A stretch of 33,373 nucleotides of DNA from an uncultured Lachnospiraceae bacterium. GTDB taxonomy: Bacteria; Bacillota; Clostridia; Lachnospirales; Lachnospiraceae. The position numbers and the translations under genes were made by a program. The stretch is from the NCBI GenBank assembly GCA_946623875.1, contig CAMORO010000023.1:1-33373 (forward strand), in the 5' to 3' direction. Shown piece after piece: positions 8,120 through 16,829 of the stretch (the stretch's first letter is position 1; each line of letters starts with the position of its first letter). Below the pieces are notes generated by a model. The model was not told the origin of the DNA. It worked only from the letters and a program-made list of their open reading frames with translations, and did not search any database.

Positions 8120-9579
8120 GCTTCCTCTTCCTCCTTGATCCTGAACTTCATCTTCGCCTTAGGAATAAGAACACTGACCTTATCACCCTGATTCCACAGA
8201 TCCTCGTCATCAACCACGTAATCAATCTCACTGTCCGTCCTTATCGTATAACTGTAATGGTCACCGATGTAATAGAACGACACGATCTTACCGACAACAT
8301 CACCGGCTTTGTCATCATCGGACATTTCGGCATATTCCGGACTGAAGAAAGCAACAACCTTCTTCCCCTGATAATCAATTGCCGTTCCGTTTTCATCAAC
8401 CAGTTTGCCCTTTGATACCCTGGAATCCGGAAACAGCTTATGAGCATCAACAAAAAACGCAAAATCCCTGAACACAAGATACAGTCCTCTTCCGTCCGAA
8501 AAACCGTCAATGACGCCTTCGTAATTATTTATGGTCATATCGTAAGGAATGATATGTATATCGTCCGGGAGTATATGAAGCCCCACAGTGGTTCCGGGCT
8601 TGTAATGCGAAAGACAGTGTACCTCCATCTCATACTGCCCGCACTGTACAAAGGTTATGTAGAAGGTGCCCTTGAAATCAGCGCTTGTCACCTCTCCCGT
8701 GAGCTGTCCCTCACCCGGTTTTACAACGGAAACATCCTCAGGCCTTATCACAGCCTCGATCTTCTTACCGTTTTCGTAATCATCCACGCACTCAAACTGC
8801 GCACCCGCAAAGGATGCCTTCATCTTCCCTGTCATAACACCGTTAAATATGTTACTCTCGCCTATGAAGTCGGCAACAAATACATTGGCAGGCTCGTTGT
8901 ATATCTCCTCGGGAGTTCCCACCTGCTGTACCTTGCCGTCGGCGATAACGACTATCTTGTCGGACATTGTAAGAGCTTCTTCCTGATCATGCGTAACAAA
9001 AATAAAGGTTATTCCGAGACGCTTATGCATGTTCTTAAGCTCCAACTGCATCTCCTTACGCATCTTGTAATCGAGCGCACTTAAAGACTCATCAAGAAGC
9101 AACACCCTCGGTTCGTTTACAACAGCACGTGCTATCGCTATACGCTGCTGCTGCCCGCCGGACAGAGTCGTAATGCTCCTCTTTTCAAAACCTTCAAGAT
9201 CAACCAACTCAAGCACGTCTGAAACCTTCTTATCTATTTCCCCTTTCGGGATCTGTTTAAGCTTCAGTCCGAATGCTATATTGTCATACACATTAAGATG
9301 CGGAAACAGCGCATACTTCTGAAACACGGTATTTACCGGCCTCTCATTTGGCGCAAGCATGGAAATATCACTGTCATCAAGCAGTATCTCACCCGCAGTA
9401 GGCTTGTCAAAACCTCCTATCATCCTGAGTATTGTCGTCTTGCCGCAGCCCGACGGACCGAGCAGTGTAACGAACTCACCCTCATTGATATCAAGGCTCA
9501 GATCCTCTATGACATTGGTTTTCCCGTCATATGACTTACTTACATTATTAAGCCTTATTATAGTTTTAGCTTCAGCCAT
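8116..9579 (-). CDS. potA: Polyamine ABC transporter ATPase PotA with extended C-terminus
   Basis: A cytoplasmic ATPase driving polyamine uptake. Visible motifs: Walker A GPSGCGKT (41-48), Q-loop Gln87, signature LSGGQQQR (139-146), Walker B VLLLDES (159-165) and H-loop His197 in THDQEEA. After the ATPase domain comes a TOBE-like regulatory region (about 275-345, with VIRPEDV). At 487 residues it is about 110 longer than usual PotA (about 350-380). The additional part (about 350-480) ends in a second TOBE-like stretch (YIGDHYSYTIRT, then VSVLIPKAK). First gene of potABCD, with a good ribosome site (GAGGAAAACAAG). The leader contains a terminator-like hairpin, so regulated read-through is possible. 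Confidence 0.95.
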   Translation of the reverse strand: MAEAKTIIRLNNVSKSYDGKTNVIEDLSLDINEGEFVTLLGPSGCGKTTILRMIGGFDKPTAGEILLDDSDISMLAPNERPVNTVFQKYALFPHLNVYDNIAFGLKLKQIPKGEIDKKVSDVLELVDLEGFEKRSITTLSGGQQQRIAIARAVVNEPRVLLLDESLSALDYKMRKEMQLELKNMHKRLGITFIFVTHDQEEALTMSDKIVVIADGKVQQVGTPEEIYNEPANVFVADFIGESNIFNGVMTGKMKASFAGAQFECVDDYENGKKIEAVIRPEDVSVVKPGEGQLTGEVTSADFKGTFYITFVQCGQYEMEVHCLSHYKPGTTVGLHILPDDIHIIPYDMTINNYEGVIDGFSDGRGLYLVFRDFAFFVDAHKLFPDSRVSKGKLVDENGTAIDYQGKKVVAFFSPEYAEMSDDDKAGDVVGKIVSFYYIGDHYSYTIRTDSEIDYVVDDEDLWNQGDKVSVLIPKAKMKFRIKEEEEA

Positions 9580-9606
9580 CTTGTTTTCCTCTTCCGTTTT
9601 CCATAT

Positions 9607-9647
9607 TAAAAAATCCGTGCCGGATCATGTTTTAATCCATCACGGAT
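9607..9647 (-). terminator. Terminator-like hairpin in the potA leader (possible attenuator)
   Basis: On the minus strand ATCCGTG (9647-9641) pairs with CACGGAT (9619-9613), with an inner GGAT/ATCC pairing, followed directly by six T residues. It ends only about 28 bp before the potA ATG, too close for a full promoter downstream. It is therefore either a terminator of upstream transcription with some read-through, or an attenuator controlling potABCD. Confidence 0.7.
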
Positions 9648-9651
9648 CTTA

Positions 9652-9759
9652 CAGAATCTCATTATTGCACAGTAGATTAAATATATCATACTTTATGTGA
9701 TTCTGCTATATATATTTATGTTCCGATCATGTGATCGGCATTGTCTGCCGGCACAATGC
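9652..9759 (-). promoter_or_regulatory. Structured intergenic leader upstream of potA
   Basis: Three dyads precede the terminator-like hairpin: GCATTGT/ACAATGC (9738-9744 with 9753-9759) right after the upstream stop codon; CCGATC/GATCGG (9723-9728 with 9733-9738); and CAGAATC/GATTCTG (9652-9658 with 9699-9705). A possible -10 box TATGAT lies at 9685-9690, but no convincing -35 box is seen. The region could be transcribed leader RNA read from the sbcDC side, or could hold the pot promoter. Confidence 0.4.
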
Positions 9760-10632
9760 TCAATAGGACAGTCTGAGTATATCATATATCCCGTCCCACA
9801 TGATCCACCGGCCGTTCAGACGGACTACCGTAAAGTCCTTATACTCAACCGACGACACCGGACCGTCCTGCATGCTTCCCGTTACCGACTGTACGCATCT
9901 TAACCTGTATCCCTTTGTGATCCTCGGGTGTCCGAGAACATCCGTAAGCTCTGTAACAGCCCCCGTCAGGTCACTGTTACCGGACCTTGCAAGAGAGGAA
10001 TTGCCTATATCATTTATTATTCCCGACAGCTCCGCCCTGCAGCTGTTAAGTTCCGCCGGGCTAAGAGGCGATGTACTTTCTATTGCAACCCGGATCCGGA
10101 AATCCTCTCCGTACTTAAGACAATTGTCCTGATACCTCATCTCAGACTGCATTACGGACTCATTGAGACCTTTTACGTAATCATCCGATCGTCTGAGCAG
10201 CATACGCAACTGCTTAAGTTCCCCTGACGCCACACCGTTTCCGTAAGCCGTACTTCTGTCTTCTCCGTCATAGCTGCGTTTATTGCAGTATTCCTCATAT
10301 ATCCGTACGGGAGTCCGGTAATTGTTGTTTACCGCCTGTATTGCCATGACTGCAACTATAACAAGAACGATCAGAGAAGCAGCCAGACTTATCAGCAGCC
10401 TGTTCTTTTTCGACAGTCTCTTCTTCCTGACTATCCTCAGTCTGGTTACCCCGGTTATTTCCGTTTCTTCACCGGCTTCGTTGTGATCCGGTTCATCATC
10501 GGTATCCGCGAAAGGATCTTCCCGGTTGAGCTCATCAAGCAGCCTCTGTGCCGCTTCATCGTCAACGGGCTTATTTCCCTTACGCTTTTCATCCAGGATG
10601 ATGACCCGTTTGAATTCCTTATCATCCGCCAT
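9760..10632 (-). CDS. Single-pass membrane protein of unknown function, co-oriented with sbcDC
   Basis: A 290-residue protein that I do not recognise. Residues 1-75 are charged and mostly acidic (many Asp and Glu). A basic patch (RIVRKKRLSKKNR, about 66-78) precedes one strong membrane helix (about 79-99), giving an N-inside topology. The remaining 190 residues are outside and include three cysteines. The final part (SSVEYKDFTVVRLNGRW) resembles the strand-rich end of small NTF2-like extracellular domains, but this is only an impression. The ATG at 10632 lies 16 bp after the sbcC stop, so it is probably co-transcribed with sbcDC. The context does not reveal its job. Confidence 0.8.
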   Translation of the reverse strand: MADDKEFKRVIILDEKRKGNKPVDDEAAQRLLDELNREDPFADTDDEPDHNEAGEETEITGVTRLRIVRKKRLSKKNRLLISLAASLIVLVIVAVMAIQAVNNNYRTPVRIYEEYCNKRSYDGEDRSTAYGNGVASGELKQLRMLLRRSDDYVKGLNESVMQSEMRYQDNCLKYGEDFRIRVAIESTSPLSPAELNSCRAELSGIINDIGNSSLARSGNSDLTGAVTELTDVLGHPRITKGYRLRCVQSVTGSMQDGPVSSVEYKDFTVVRLNGRWIMWDGIYDILRLSY

Positions 10633-10648
10633 TTATCTTTATTCCCGC

Positions 10649-13600
10649 TCAGGAGCCGGTCTCTATGGTGTACCAGCTTCCCTTTCTTGACTTGCTGACC
10701 TTTATCTGCTGTCCGATAGCTTCCTTAAGCTCATCCCTGTGGCTTATGATACCCACCAGCTTATTGATCCCCGACAGCTCCACAAGTATCTCCATTGCAT
10801 TGTTTATGGATTTCTTATCCAGCGTACCGAAGCCCTCATCTATAAACAGTGCATCCATCTGTATTCCGCCAAGGCTTGACGAAACCGTATCTGACAGACC
10901 GAGCGCAAGACTCAGCGAAGCCTTGAAGCTCTCACCACCCGACAGATCCCCGACAGGTCTTGTGTGACCGGTATAATTGTCTATAACCTCCAGATCCAGA
11001 TATGTATTGCTCCTTCTGTCGACCGCCTCCTCACGACGCCTGAGTTCATACTGATGATCGCTCATCGGAAGAAGCCGTCTGTTGGCTGCTGCGATTATCC
11101 TGTCGAAGCCTTCGGCCTGAACATACTGCTCAAGCGTGATCTTCCCGCCTCTTGTCTGGCCGCTCACCAGCTTGTACAGTCTGTCACAGATAGTATAATC
11201 CTTGGCCGCTCTTTCGAAGCCCTGCTTCAGCTCCGTTATATGTACCTGTTTGTCACGGTTTATCTTAAGACGGTATTCCATCTCATTCATATCTTTGCGT
11301 TTGGCTTCCACCGACCGTCCCATTGCATCAACCATTATCCTGAGACGTTTTATATCAACATCCTCCTTGCCCTCAGCATCTTTTCTGGCCTGTTCAAGAA
11401 GCTTCAGATTGGCAGCATCATCCTGCATGAACTTGTCAACCCTCTCCTGTTTCCTGTCTATTTCCTCAACATCCTCTATATGGTCAAGTACCTCCCTGAT
11501 CGTTGAAAAACCTTTGTCCTTAAGAACTTCATTCAGCTTTTTCCTCAGCTTCTCATCCTCGGAGCTCATTTCCCTTAACTGATCCGTCAGGGTCTTTATC
11601 TCAGTCGATACTGTCGTGGCAGTAACTTCGGCTGCCTCCTTCTTCTCCCTTGCCTTTTCGATACTGTCAAGGATCTCCGCTGCCTCCACATCAAGCCTAA
11701 GCATCTTATCCCTTGCATTTTCCCAATCAGGATATTTAAGATCCTCAAGCGTCTTAAGAGTTGCCCTTCTTGCAGTGATCTCCATATCCTTGAGCTTACG
11801 TTTCTCGTCAACCTCCTTCATCTCATCGGTCAGGGCCGTAAGCTCGGTCTCAGTTGACTTCTTAAGGTTCTCCCTCGTTTCTTCAAGCTCAACGCAGGCC
11901 TCTTCTATTTCCTTTATCAGCTTCTCATTCCTGTCATATTCATCCACAAGAATATCCTTGGCCTTAACAGTCCGTTCGATAAGCACGTCTATATCATCGG
12001 TTTCATCTTCGTATCCAAACATCGGATCCTTAATACAGTCCTTCATGTCCGACTTAAGATGCTCTTCCATCTGTTCAAGCGCCGACTTTACCGATTCTGC
12101 GGCAGTCAGGGCTTCATTCTTTATTTTCTCTTTTTCTTCCTCATCCTTCCTGAGTTCATCAAGTTTTTCTTCCGTGATCATATCATCCGGAAGAGTAGCG
12201 GGGTCGGGATGATGCGTGGAACCGCAGACCGGGCACTTCTCTCCCTCGACAAGAAGTTTGGCAAGGATCCCGGCCCTTGAGTTCTCAAGCATTTTTTCCG
12301 CATTTTTCCTTGCTTCGGATGAAACATCGAAATCTTTGCGGGCTTCCTCATATACATCCTGCCTGTCCTTAAGCTCTTCAACCTTATCCTCTCTGGCGCA
12401 GATATCCTTTTCCACCAACGTACGTATCGAATCATACAGTATGAGCAGCTTCTCTCCCTCGGCCTTTGTCTTTACAAGTTCTTCGGGTTTATCCTTCAGA
12501 TCATCGGCCTTCTGTGTCAGTTCTTTTATCTTCTCCTTAAGCTCCTTCTCCTTCATTTCAAGCTCGGTATACTGCTCTGCATACTTCAGGGCTTCTTCTT
12601 CTATTCCGGCAAGCTCTTCATTAAGCTGGTCGCGGAGCTCATACCTGTCCTTGTTATCCCTTATCTTATCCGCCTTCTTCTTAAGCTTTTCGGCATCGGG
12701 CAGTTTCTTCTCTTCTTCCAATAACTTTTCGGCCGTTTCACGTGCCTCATCATTTAACTTAATGAAACTCTTCTTCTTTGCTTCTATATCGCGCTCGGTA
12801 CGCTCAACATCCTCGGACTTATGCTTCCACGTAAGATAATGCGGATACACTTCCGAAACCGCTATCCTCTGTTTCTTTAACCTGGATTTCAGATCACGCA
12901 TTTCAAATTTCGCGGCGTCAAGCTCCTTCCTTTCTTCTTCAAGCATCTTAAGCTTCTCAATAGCCTGATTGTTCATTTCCGCGATCGCAAGCATCTTATT
13001 GTTGGAATCAAACTCGTCCTCAGCCTTCTTTAATTCCTTCGCATCCTTCATTTGCTTAAGTTCATCCCATCTGATGAGCTTCACCACGATATCGTTTATT
13101 TCATTCAGATTGTACACACTTCCCGTTTCGGATGCATTATCCTGCAGCGTCTTAAGCTCCTCCTTAAGCTCATAGTCACCCGTGGGGATCACATCGGCAA
13201 AATACTGTACGATGCTGTTCTCATTCTTCTCCTTTAATGCCCTTGCATTCTTCATTTTTTCGGACAGGATACTCTCGATGTTCTTGAATTCATCCGTACG
13301 GAAAATGGTCCTTAATATCTCGGTTCTTTTCTCTGTATTTGAATTAAGAAGACTCAGGAACTCATTCTGTGCTATCATGGCTATCTGCATGAACTGCCTC
13401 GCATCAACATGAAGCAGCTCATTAATGGCCGCATTAACCCTGGTCTTACCCTCCTCAGTCCTGCCGTCGGGATAATACAATACCACCTTCTCCGGTTCCT
13501 CCGTGAGCTTACCGTTCCTGTTTATCCTCTCATATGAAGGCTTCCTGAGAACATGATACGGCTTACCGGCATGAGTGAAATAGAAATCGACAAAGCTGTC

Positions 13601-13828
13601 CGCCTTATCGTCCGCATACTCGCTCCTTAAGTTCTTTATGCCTCTGTACCTGCCGCTCACCGTCCCGTAAAGCGCATAACAGATGGCATCAAAGATCATG
13701 GTCTTTCCCGCACCCGTATCACCGGATATCAGGAACAGACCCTTTTCCTCAAATTGTTCGAAATCTATATCAGGCATTCTTCCCGCATAAGGACCGAAGG
13801 CACTGATGATAAGCTTAACCGGCTTCAT
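10649..13828 (-). CDS. sbcC: SbcC, ATPase subunit of the SbcCD DNA nuclease
   Basis: A 1059-residue SMC-like protein that, with SbcD, opens and trims hairpins and blocked DNA ends. It has an N-terminal ATPase half with Walker A GDTGAGKT (36-43), long heptad-rich coiled coils (about 180-525 and 550-900), a zinc hook CPVC (Cys532, Cys535) at the apex, and a C-terminal ATPase half with signature LSGGES (962-967), Walker B ALFIDEG (Asp997, Glu998) and His1030 in the following HRDE. The length is normal for the family. The ATG at 13828 lies inside the end of sbcD (14-bp overlap), which indicates coupling. Confidence 0.97.
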   Translation of the reverse strand: MKPVKLIISAFGPYAGRMPDIDFEQFEEKGLFLISGDTGAGKTMIFDAICYALYGTVSGRYRGIKNLRSEYADDKADSFVDFYFTHAGKPYHVLRKPSYERINRNGKLTEEPEKVVLYYPDGRTEEGKTRVNAAINELLHVDARQFMQIAMIAQNEFLSLLNSNTEKRTEILRTIFRTDEFKNIESILSEKMKNARALKEKNENSIVQYFADVIPTGDYELKEELKTLQDNASETGSVYNLNEINDIVVKLIRWDELKQMKDAKELKKAEDEFDSNNKMLAIAEMNNQAIEKLKMLEEERKELDAAKFEMRDLKSRLKKQRIAVSEVYPHYLTWKHKSEDVERTERDIEAKKKSFIKLNDEARETAEKLLEEEKKLPDAEKLKKKADKIRDNKDRYELRDQLNEELAGIEEEALKYAEQYTELEMKEKELKEKIKELTQKADDLKDKPEELVKTKAEGEKLLILYDSIRTLVEKDICAREDKVEELKDRQDVYEEARKDFDVSSEARKNAEKMLENSRAGILAKLLVEGEKCPVCGSTHHPDPATLPDDMITEEKLDELRKDEEEKEKIKNEALTAAESVKSALEQMEEHLKSDMKDCIKDPMFGYEDETDDIDVLIERTVKAKDILVDEYDRNEKLIKEIEEACVELEETRENLKKSTETELTALTDEMKEVDEKRKLKDMEITARRATLKTLEDLKYPDWENARDKMLRLDVEAAEILDSIEKAREKKEAAEVTATTVSTEIKTLTDQLREMSSEDEKLRKKLNEVLKDKGFSTIREVLDHIEDVEEIDRKQERVDKFMQDDAANLKLLEQARKDAEGKEDVDIKRLRIMVDAMGRSVEAKRKDMNEMEYRLKINRDKQVHITELKQGFERAAKDYTICDRLYKLVSGQTRGGKITLEQYVQAEGFDRIIAAANRRLLPMSDHQYELRRREEAVDRRSNTYLDLEVIDNYTGHTRPVGDLSGGESFKASLSLALGLSDTVSSSLGGIQMDALFIDEGFGTLDKKSINNAMEILVELSGINKLVGIISHRDELKEAIGQQIKVSKSRKGSWYTIETGS

Positions 13829-15086
13829 TCAACACACCCGCTTCCTTTGCCACCTCTTTGATCACTCTCAACTCTCCGCTGGATATATTACATCCGTACA
13901 TCATCCCGTAAAACTCGGAAACCAGCTCGTCAAAGGACTTGTTTTTAATACTTACATCAAAATCACTCTGTTCAATGCTCCTTGTATGCGAATTGTCATA
14001 GTCGAGCTTAAGGGTATAAGGATAGAACTGCCTGAAGATGTTCATCGCATCATTCTGCACCTCTTCGTCAGTGAGAGTTACATAGATATAGTCCTTGGGC
14101 GACATAATGCTCTCTCTCTTAAGAAGCTGGAGCATGGGCCCCTTAATATGCCTCAGATCCCTCAGCGGTTCAAGCGGTATGAGATCGATATGGGTATCGC
14201 CCTTCTCTCCCATGGTCACAAGCGGAACCGACTTCACATTGTTCACTTCGCTTATGGAATACTTGAGAGGAGATCCGGCATACCTTATCTCATTCCGGTT
14301 CACCCTCTGGGGTGAATGTATATGTCCCAGCGCAACATAATCAAAATCATCAAACAGATCACAGCCTATCTTCTCGACCGTGCCGACCATATGTGTTGCC
14401 ACACTCTCGGAACCGGCCAGCGCAGGATCTGACGTATGCCCCACCACGAACTGATGTGCAACGAGTATATTCCGCCTTGTCTTGTCTATATTCGCATGTT
14501 CCAGTATGACACGCACGGCATCCTCATATGTCGTGATATCATCATCGGGATAGAAGGTCTTAACCTGCGACGCCTTCACATACGGCAGCAGATATATGTC
14601 AACATCCCCGTAGCAGTCTGTAACAGTCTGCTTGTACAGCCTGCCTTCATACCTTGAACTGATAAATACCTTACTGCTCTTAAACAGGGCACTTCCGTAA
14701 CCGATCCTCTCCTCCGAATCATGATTGCCGCCGATTATGAATGTCTTAACCTTAAGCTCAACAAGCTTGTTAAGGAAATCATCCATGAGCCTTACCGCCG
14801 CTTCCGAAGGCACGGCACGGTCGTAGACATCACCGGCAACAACCACCGCATCCACCTCCCGATCCTCAATTATCTTGATGATACGCGACAGGATATACCT
14901 CTGATCATCAATAAGATCCATATCGCAAAGGTATCTTCCCAGATGAAGATCGGCCAGATGCAGAAAGGAAAAAGTCTTACTTACAAGATAGACATCCTTA
15001 CATTTGGTACACTTTATCTTCTTACCTGTCCCCTTAACCTTGAACTTGCGGTTACACTTGGGACAAACATACATTGAATAATCCAT
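13815..15086 (-). CDS. sbcD: SbcD nuclease subunit with an N-terminal zinc-ribbon-like extension
   Basis: The Mre11-type metallo-phosphoesterase subunit of SbcCD. I start it at the ATG at 15086, behind AGAGG with 7-nt spacing; an ATG seven codons upstream has only a weak site. In the numbering from that upstream ATG, the catalytic motifs are HLADLHLG (Asp53, His55), GDVYD (Asp93), GGNHD (Asn128, His129), His218 in VAHQ, and GHIH (262-264). SbcD proteins usually begin just before the first motif. This one carries about 40 extra residues holding two Cys pairs, CPKC and CTKC, 14 residues apart, typical of a zinc ribbon. It overlaps sbcC by 14 bp. Confidence 0.96.
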   Translation of the reverse strand: MDYSMYVCPKCNRKFKVKGTGKKIKCTKCKDVYLVSKTFSFLHLADLHLGRYLCDMDLIDDQRYILSRIIKIIEDREVDAVVVAGDVYDRAVPSEAAVRLMDDFLNKLVELKVKTFIIGGNHDSEERIGYGSALFKSSKVFISSRYEGRLYKQTVTDCYGDVDIYLLPYVKASQVKTFYPDDDITTYEDAVRVILEHANIDKTRRNILVAHQFVVGHTSDPALAGSESVATHMVGTVEKIGCDLFDDFDYVALGHIHSPQRVNRNEIRYAGSPLKYSISEVNNVKSVPLVTMGEKGDTHIDLIPLEPLRDLRHIKGPMLQLLKRESIMSPKDYIYVTLTDEEVQNDAMNIFRQFYPYTLKLDYDNSHTRSIEQSDFDVSIKNKSFDELVSEFYGMMYGCNISSGELRVIKEVAKEAGVLNEAG

Positions 15087-15158
15087 GGCGTTCCTCTGAT
15101 CATACAAATGAAAACCTGTCTCATCGCAGGATCTTTATGTATTTCTTACATATCTAAC

Positions 15159-15187
15159 AGTATATACGAATTTGTCCATTCTGACAA
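15159..15187 (-). promoter_or_regulatory. Sigma-A-type promoter for sbcDC
   Basis: On the minus strand TTGTCA is separated by 17 bp from TATACT, about 70 bp upstream of the sbcD start, in the divergent region shared with glgA. The -35 end overlaps a perfect 7-bp dyad (ATTTGTC at 15170-15176, GACAAAT at 15183-15189). Confidence 0.6.
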
Positions 15188-15258
15188 ATATAGTATGGTA
15201 ATTTTAGCGTATTTTTGTTACAATTATTGACAGTGGTATAAAGTATTGGAGGAATCAT

Positions 15259-16701
15259 ATGAAGAAAATATTATTTGTAGCATCCGAGTGTGTTCCGTTT
15301 ATTAAAACAGGCGGTCTGGCGGACGTTGTGGGCTCACTTCCCCAGTGTCTTGACAAGAGATATTTCGACTGTCGTGTTGTTATCCCCAAATATATGTGTA
15401 TATCACAGGAATACAGGGATAAGATGGAATATGTCGGTCACTTCTACATGGATATGGATAACAAGACCCTGTATGTGGGCATCATGAAGCTCGAATATCA
15501 GGGCATAACCTACTATTTCGTTGACAATGAGCACTATTTCTCAGGCCCCAAGCCTTATGGAGATATCTTATGGGATATTGAGAAGTTCTGCTTTTTCTGC
15601 AAGGCTGCACTGTCAATCCTTCCGGTTGTCGGTTTCCAGCCCGACGTGGTTCACTGCCACGACTGGCAGACGGGTCTCATCCCGGTTTTCCTTAAAGAGA
15701 GGTTCCATGAGGGTGAATTCTTCCGCAATATGAAGTCCATCATGACGATCCACAACCTTAAGTTCCAGGGCAAGTGGGATGTCAAGACCATCAAGGCATA
15801 TTCAGGGCTTCCGGATTACTATTTCACTCCGGACAAGCTCGAATCATACAAGGATGCCAACATGCTTAAGGGCGGTATCGTATTTGCCGATGCCATTACT
15901 ACCGTAAGTGTTACATATGCCGAGGAGATCAAAACACCTTTCTACGGCGAGGGTCTCGACGGCCTGCTGAAGGCAAGGAGCGACAGTCTCCGCGGTATCG
16001 TTAACGGCATTGATTACACCGACTACAATCCAACTACGGACAAGTTCATATCATTCCCTTATGATGCGCGTGATTTCCGCAAGGAGAAGCTCAAGAACAA
16101 ACGGGCTCTGCAGGAGGAATTGGGACTTGATAAGGACGACAAGAAATTCATGCTCGGTATCGTAAGCCGTCTTACCGATCAGAAGGGCTTCGACCTCATC
16201 GCCTACATAATGGATGAACTGTGTCAGATGGATCTTCAGGTTGTCATCCTCGGTACAGGCGAGGAACGCTACGAGAACATGTTCAGACATTTCGACTGGA
16301 AATACGGCAACAAGGTTTCAGCCAACATCTATTACTCCGAGGGTCTCTCTCACAAGATCTACGCCGGTGCGGATGCTTTCCTGATGCCGTCACTGTTCGA
16401 ACCCTGTGGTCTGTCACAGATCATGGCCCTGCGTTACGGCACTATCCCGATCGTTCGTGAGACAGGCGGCCTTAAGGATACGGTTGAACCCTACAACCAG
16501 TACGAGAGCACGGGAACAGGCTTCTCATTCGTCAACTACAATGCGCATGAGATGCTGGGTACCATCCGCTACGCATACGATGTGTACACCAATCACCGCC
16601 GCGAATGGAACAAGATGATCGACCGCGCAATGGCCAAGGACTTCTCCTGGAGCGTAAGTGCACTTCGTTATCAGGAAATGTACGACTGGCTGATCGGCTG
16701 A
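15259..16701 (+). CDS. glgA: Glycogen synthase (ADP-glucose, GT5 family)
   Basis: A 480-residue starch/glycogen synthase that adds glucose from ADP-glucose to alpha-1,4-glucan. The family hallmark KTGGLAD is at 16-22, HDWQTGL at 134-140, the donor-site Arg304/Lys309 in SRLTDQKG, and the C-terminal catalytic motif EPCGLSQ at 381-387. Length and motif spacing are normal. The ATG at 15259 follows a strong ribosome site (TTGGAGGAATCAT). It is the only plus-strand gene recognised here, a single-gene unit divergent from sbcD and closed by its own terminator. No other glg genes are nearby. Confidence 0.97.
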   Translation: MKKILFVASECVPFIKTGGLADVVGSLPQCLDKRYFDCRVVIPKYMCISQEYRDKMEYVGHFYMDMDNKTLYVGIMKLEYQGITYYFVDNEHYFSGPKPYGDILWDIEKFCFFCKAALSILPVVGFQPDVVHCHDWQTGLIPVFLKERFHEGEFFRNMKSIMTIHNLKFQGKWDVKTIKAYSGLPDYYFTPDKLESYKDANMLKGGIVFADAITTVSVTYAEEIKTPFYGEGLDGLLKARSDSLRGIVNGIDYTDYNPTTDKFISFPYDARDFRKEKLKNKRALQEELGLDKDDKKFMLGIVSRLTDQKGFDLIAYIMDELCQMDLQVVILGTGEERYENMFRHFDWKYGNKVSANIYYSEGLSHKIYAGADAFLMPSLFEPCGLSQIMALRYGTIPIVRETGGLKDTVEPYNQYESTGTGFSFVNYNAHEMLGTIRYAYDVYTNHRREWNKMIDRAMAKDFSWSVSALRYQEMYDWLIG

Positions 16702-16749
16702 CAAGTCAGGGCTGTGTATTGTACAGATACAAATATCAGACATAAATAT

Positions 16750-16784
16750 GCCCCGGGGAGCGCATACACTCACCGGGGCTTTTC
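16750..16784 (+). terminator. Intrinsic terminator of glgA
   Basis: A 7-bp G+C stem, GCCCCGG (16750-16756) with CCGGGGC (16773-16779), runs into TTTT. It lies 48 bp after the glgA stop, between two convergent genes. Confidence 0.85.
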
Positions 16785-16829
16785 TGTACTTTCAATTTGT
16801 TGACACTCACACATTTACAATTATCCATC

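Noticed and set aside
11616-12839. Ser/Phe-rich plus-strand open frames opposite sbcC
   Set aside because: They are the mirror of Lys/Glu-rich coiled-coil codons and have no recognisable protein features.
15087-15107. ATG start for sbcD at 15107
   Set aside because: It has only a weak ribosome site. The ATG at 15086 is preceded by AGAGG at good spacing.
15215-15242. TTGTTA-N16-TATAAA as glgA promoter
   Set aside because: The predicted start would fall within the glgA ribosome-binding site, leaving no usable leader. A weaker upstream box near 15173-15200 is possible but not convincing.
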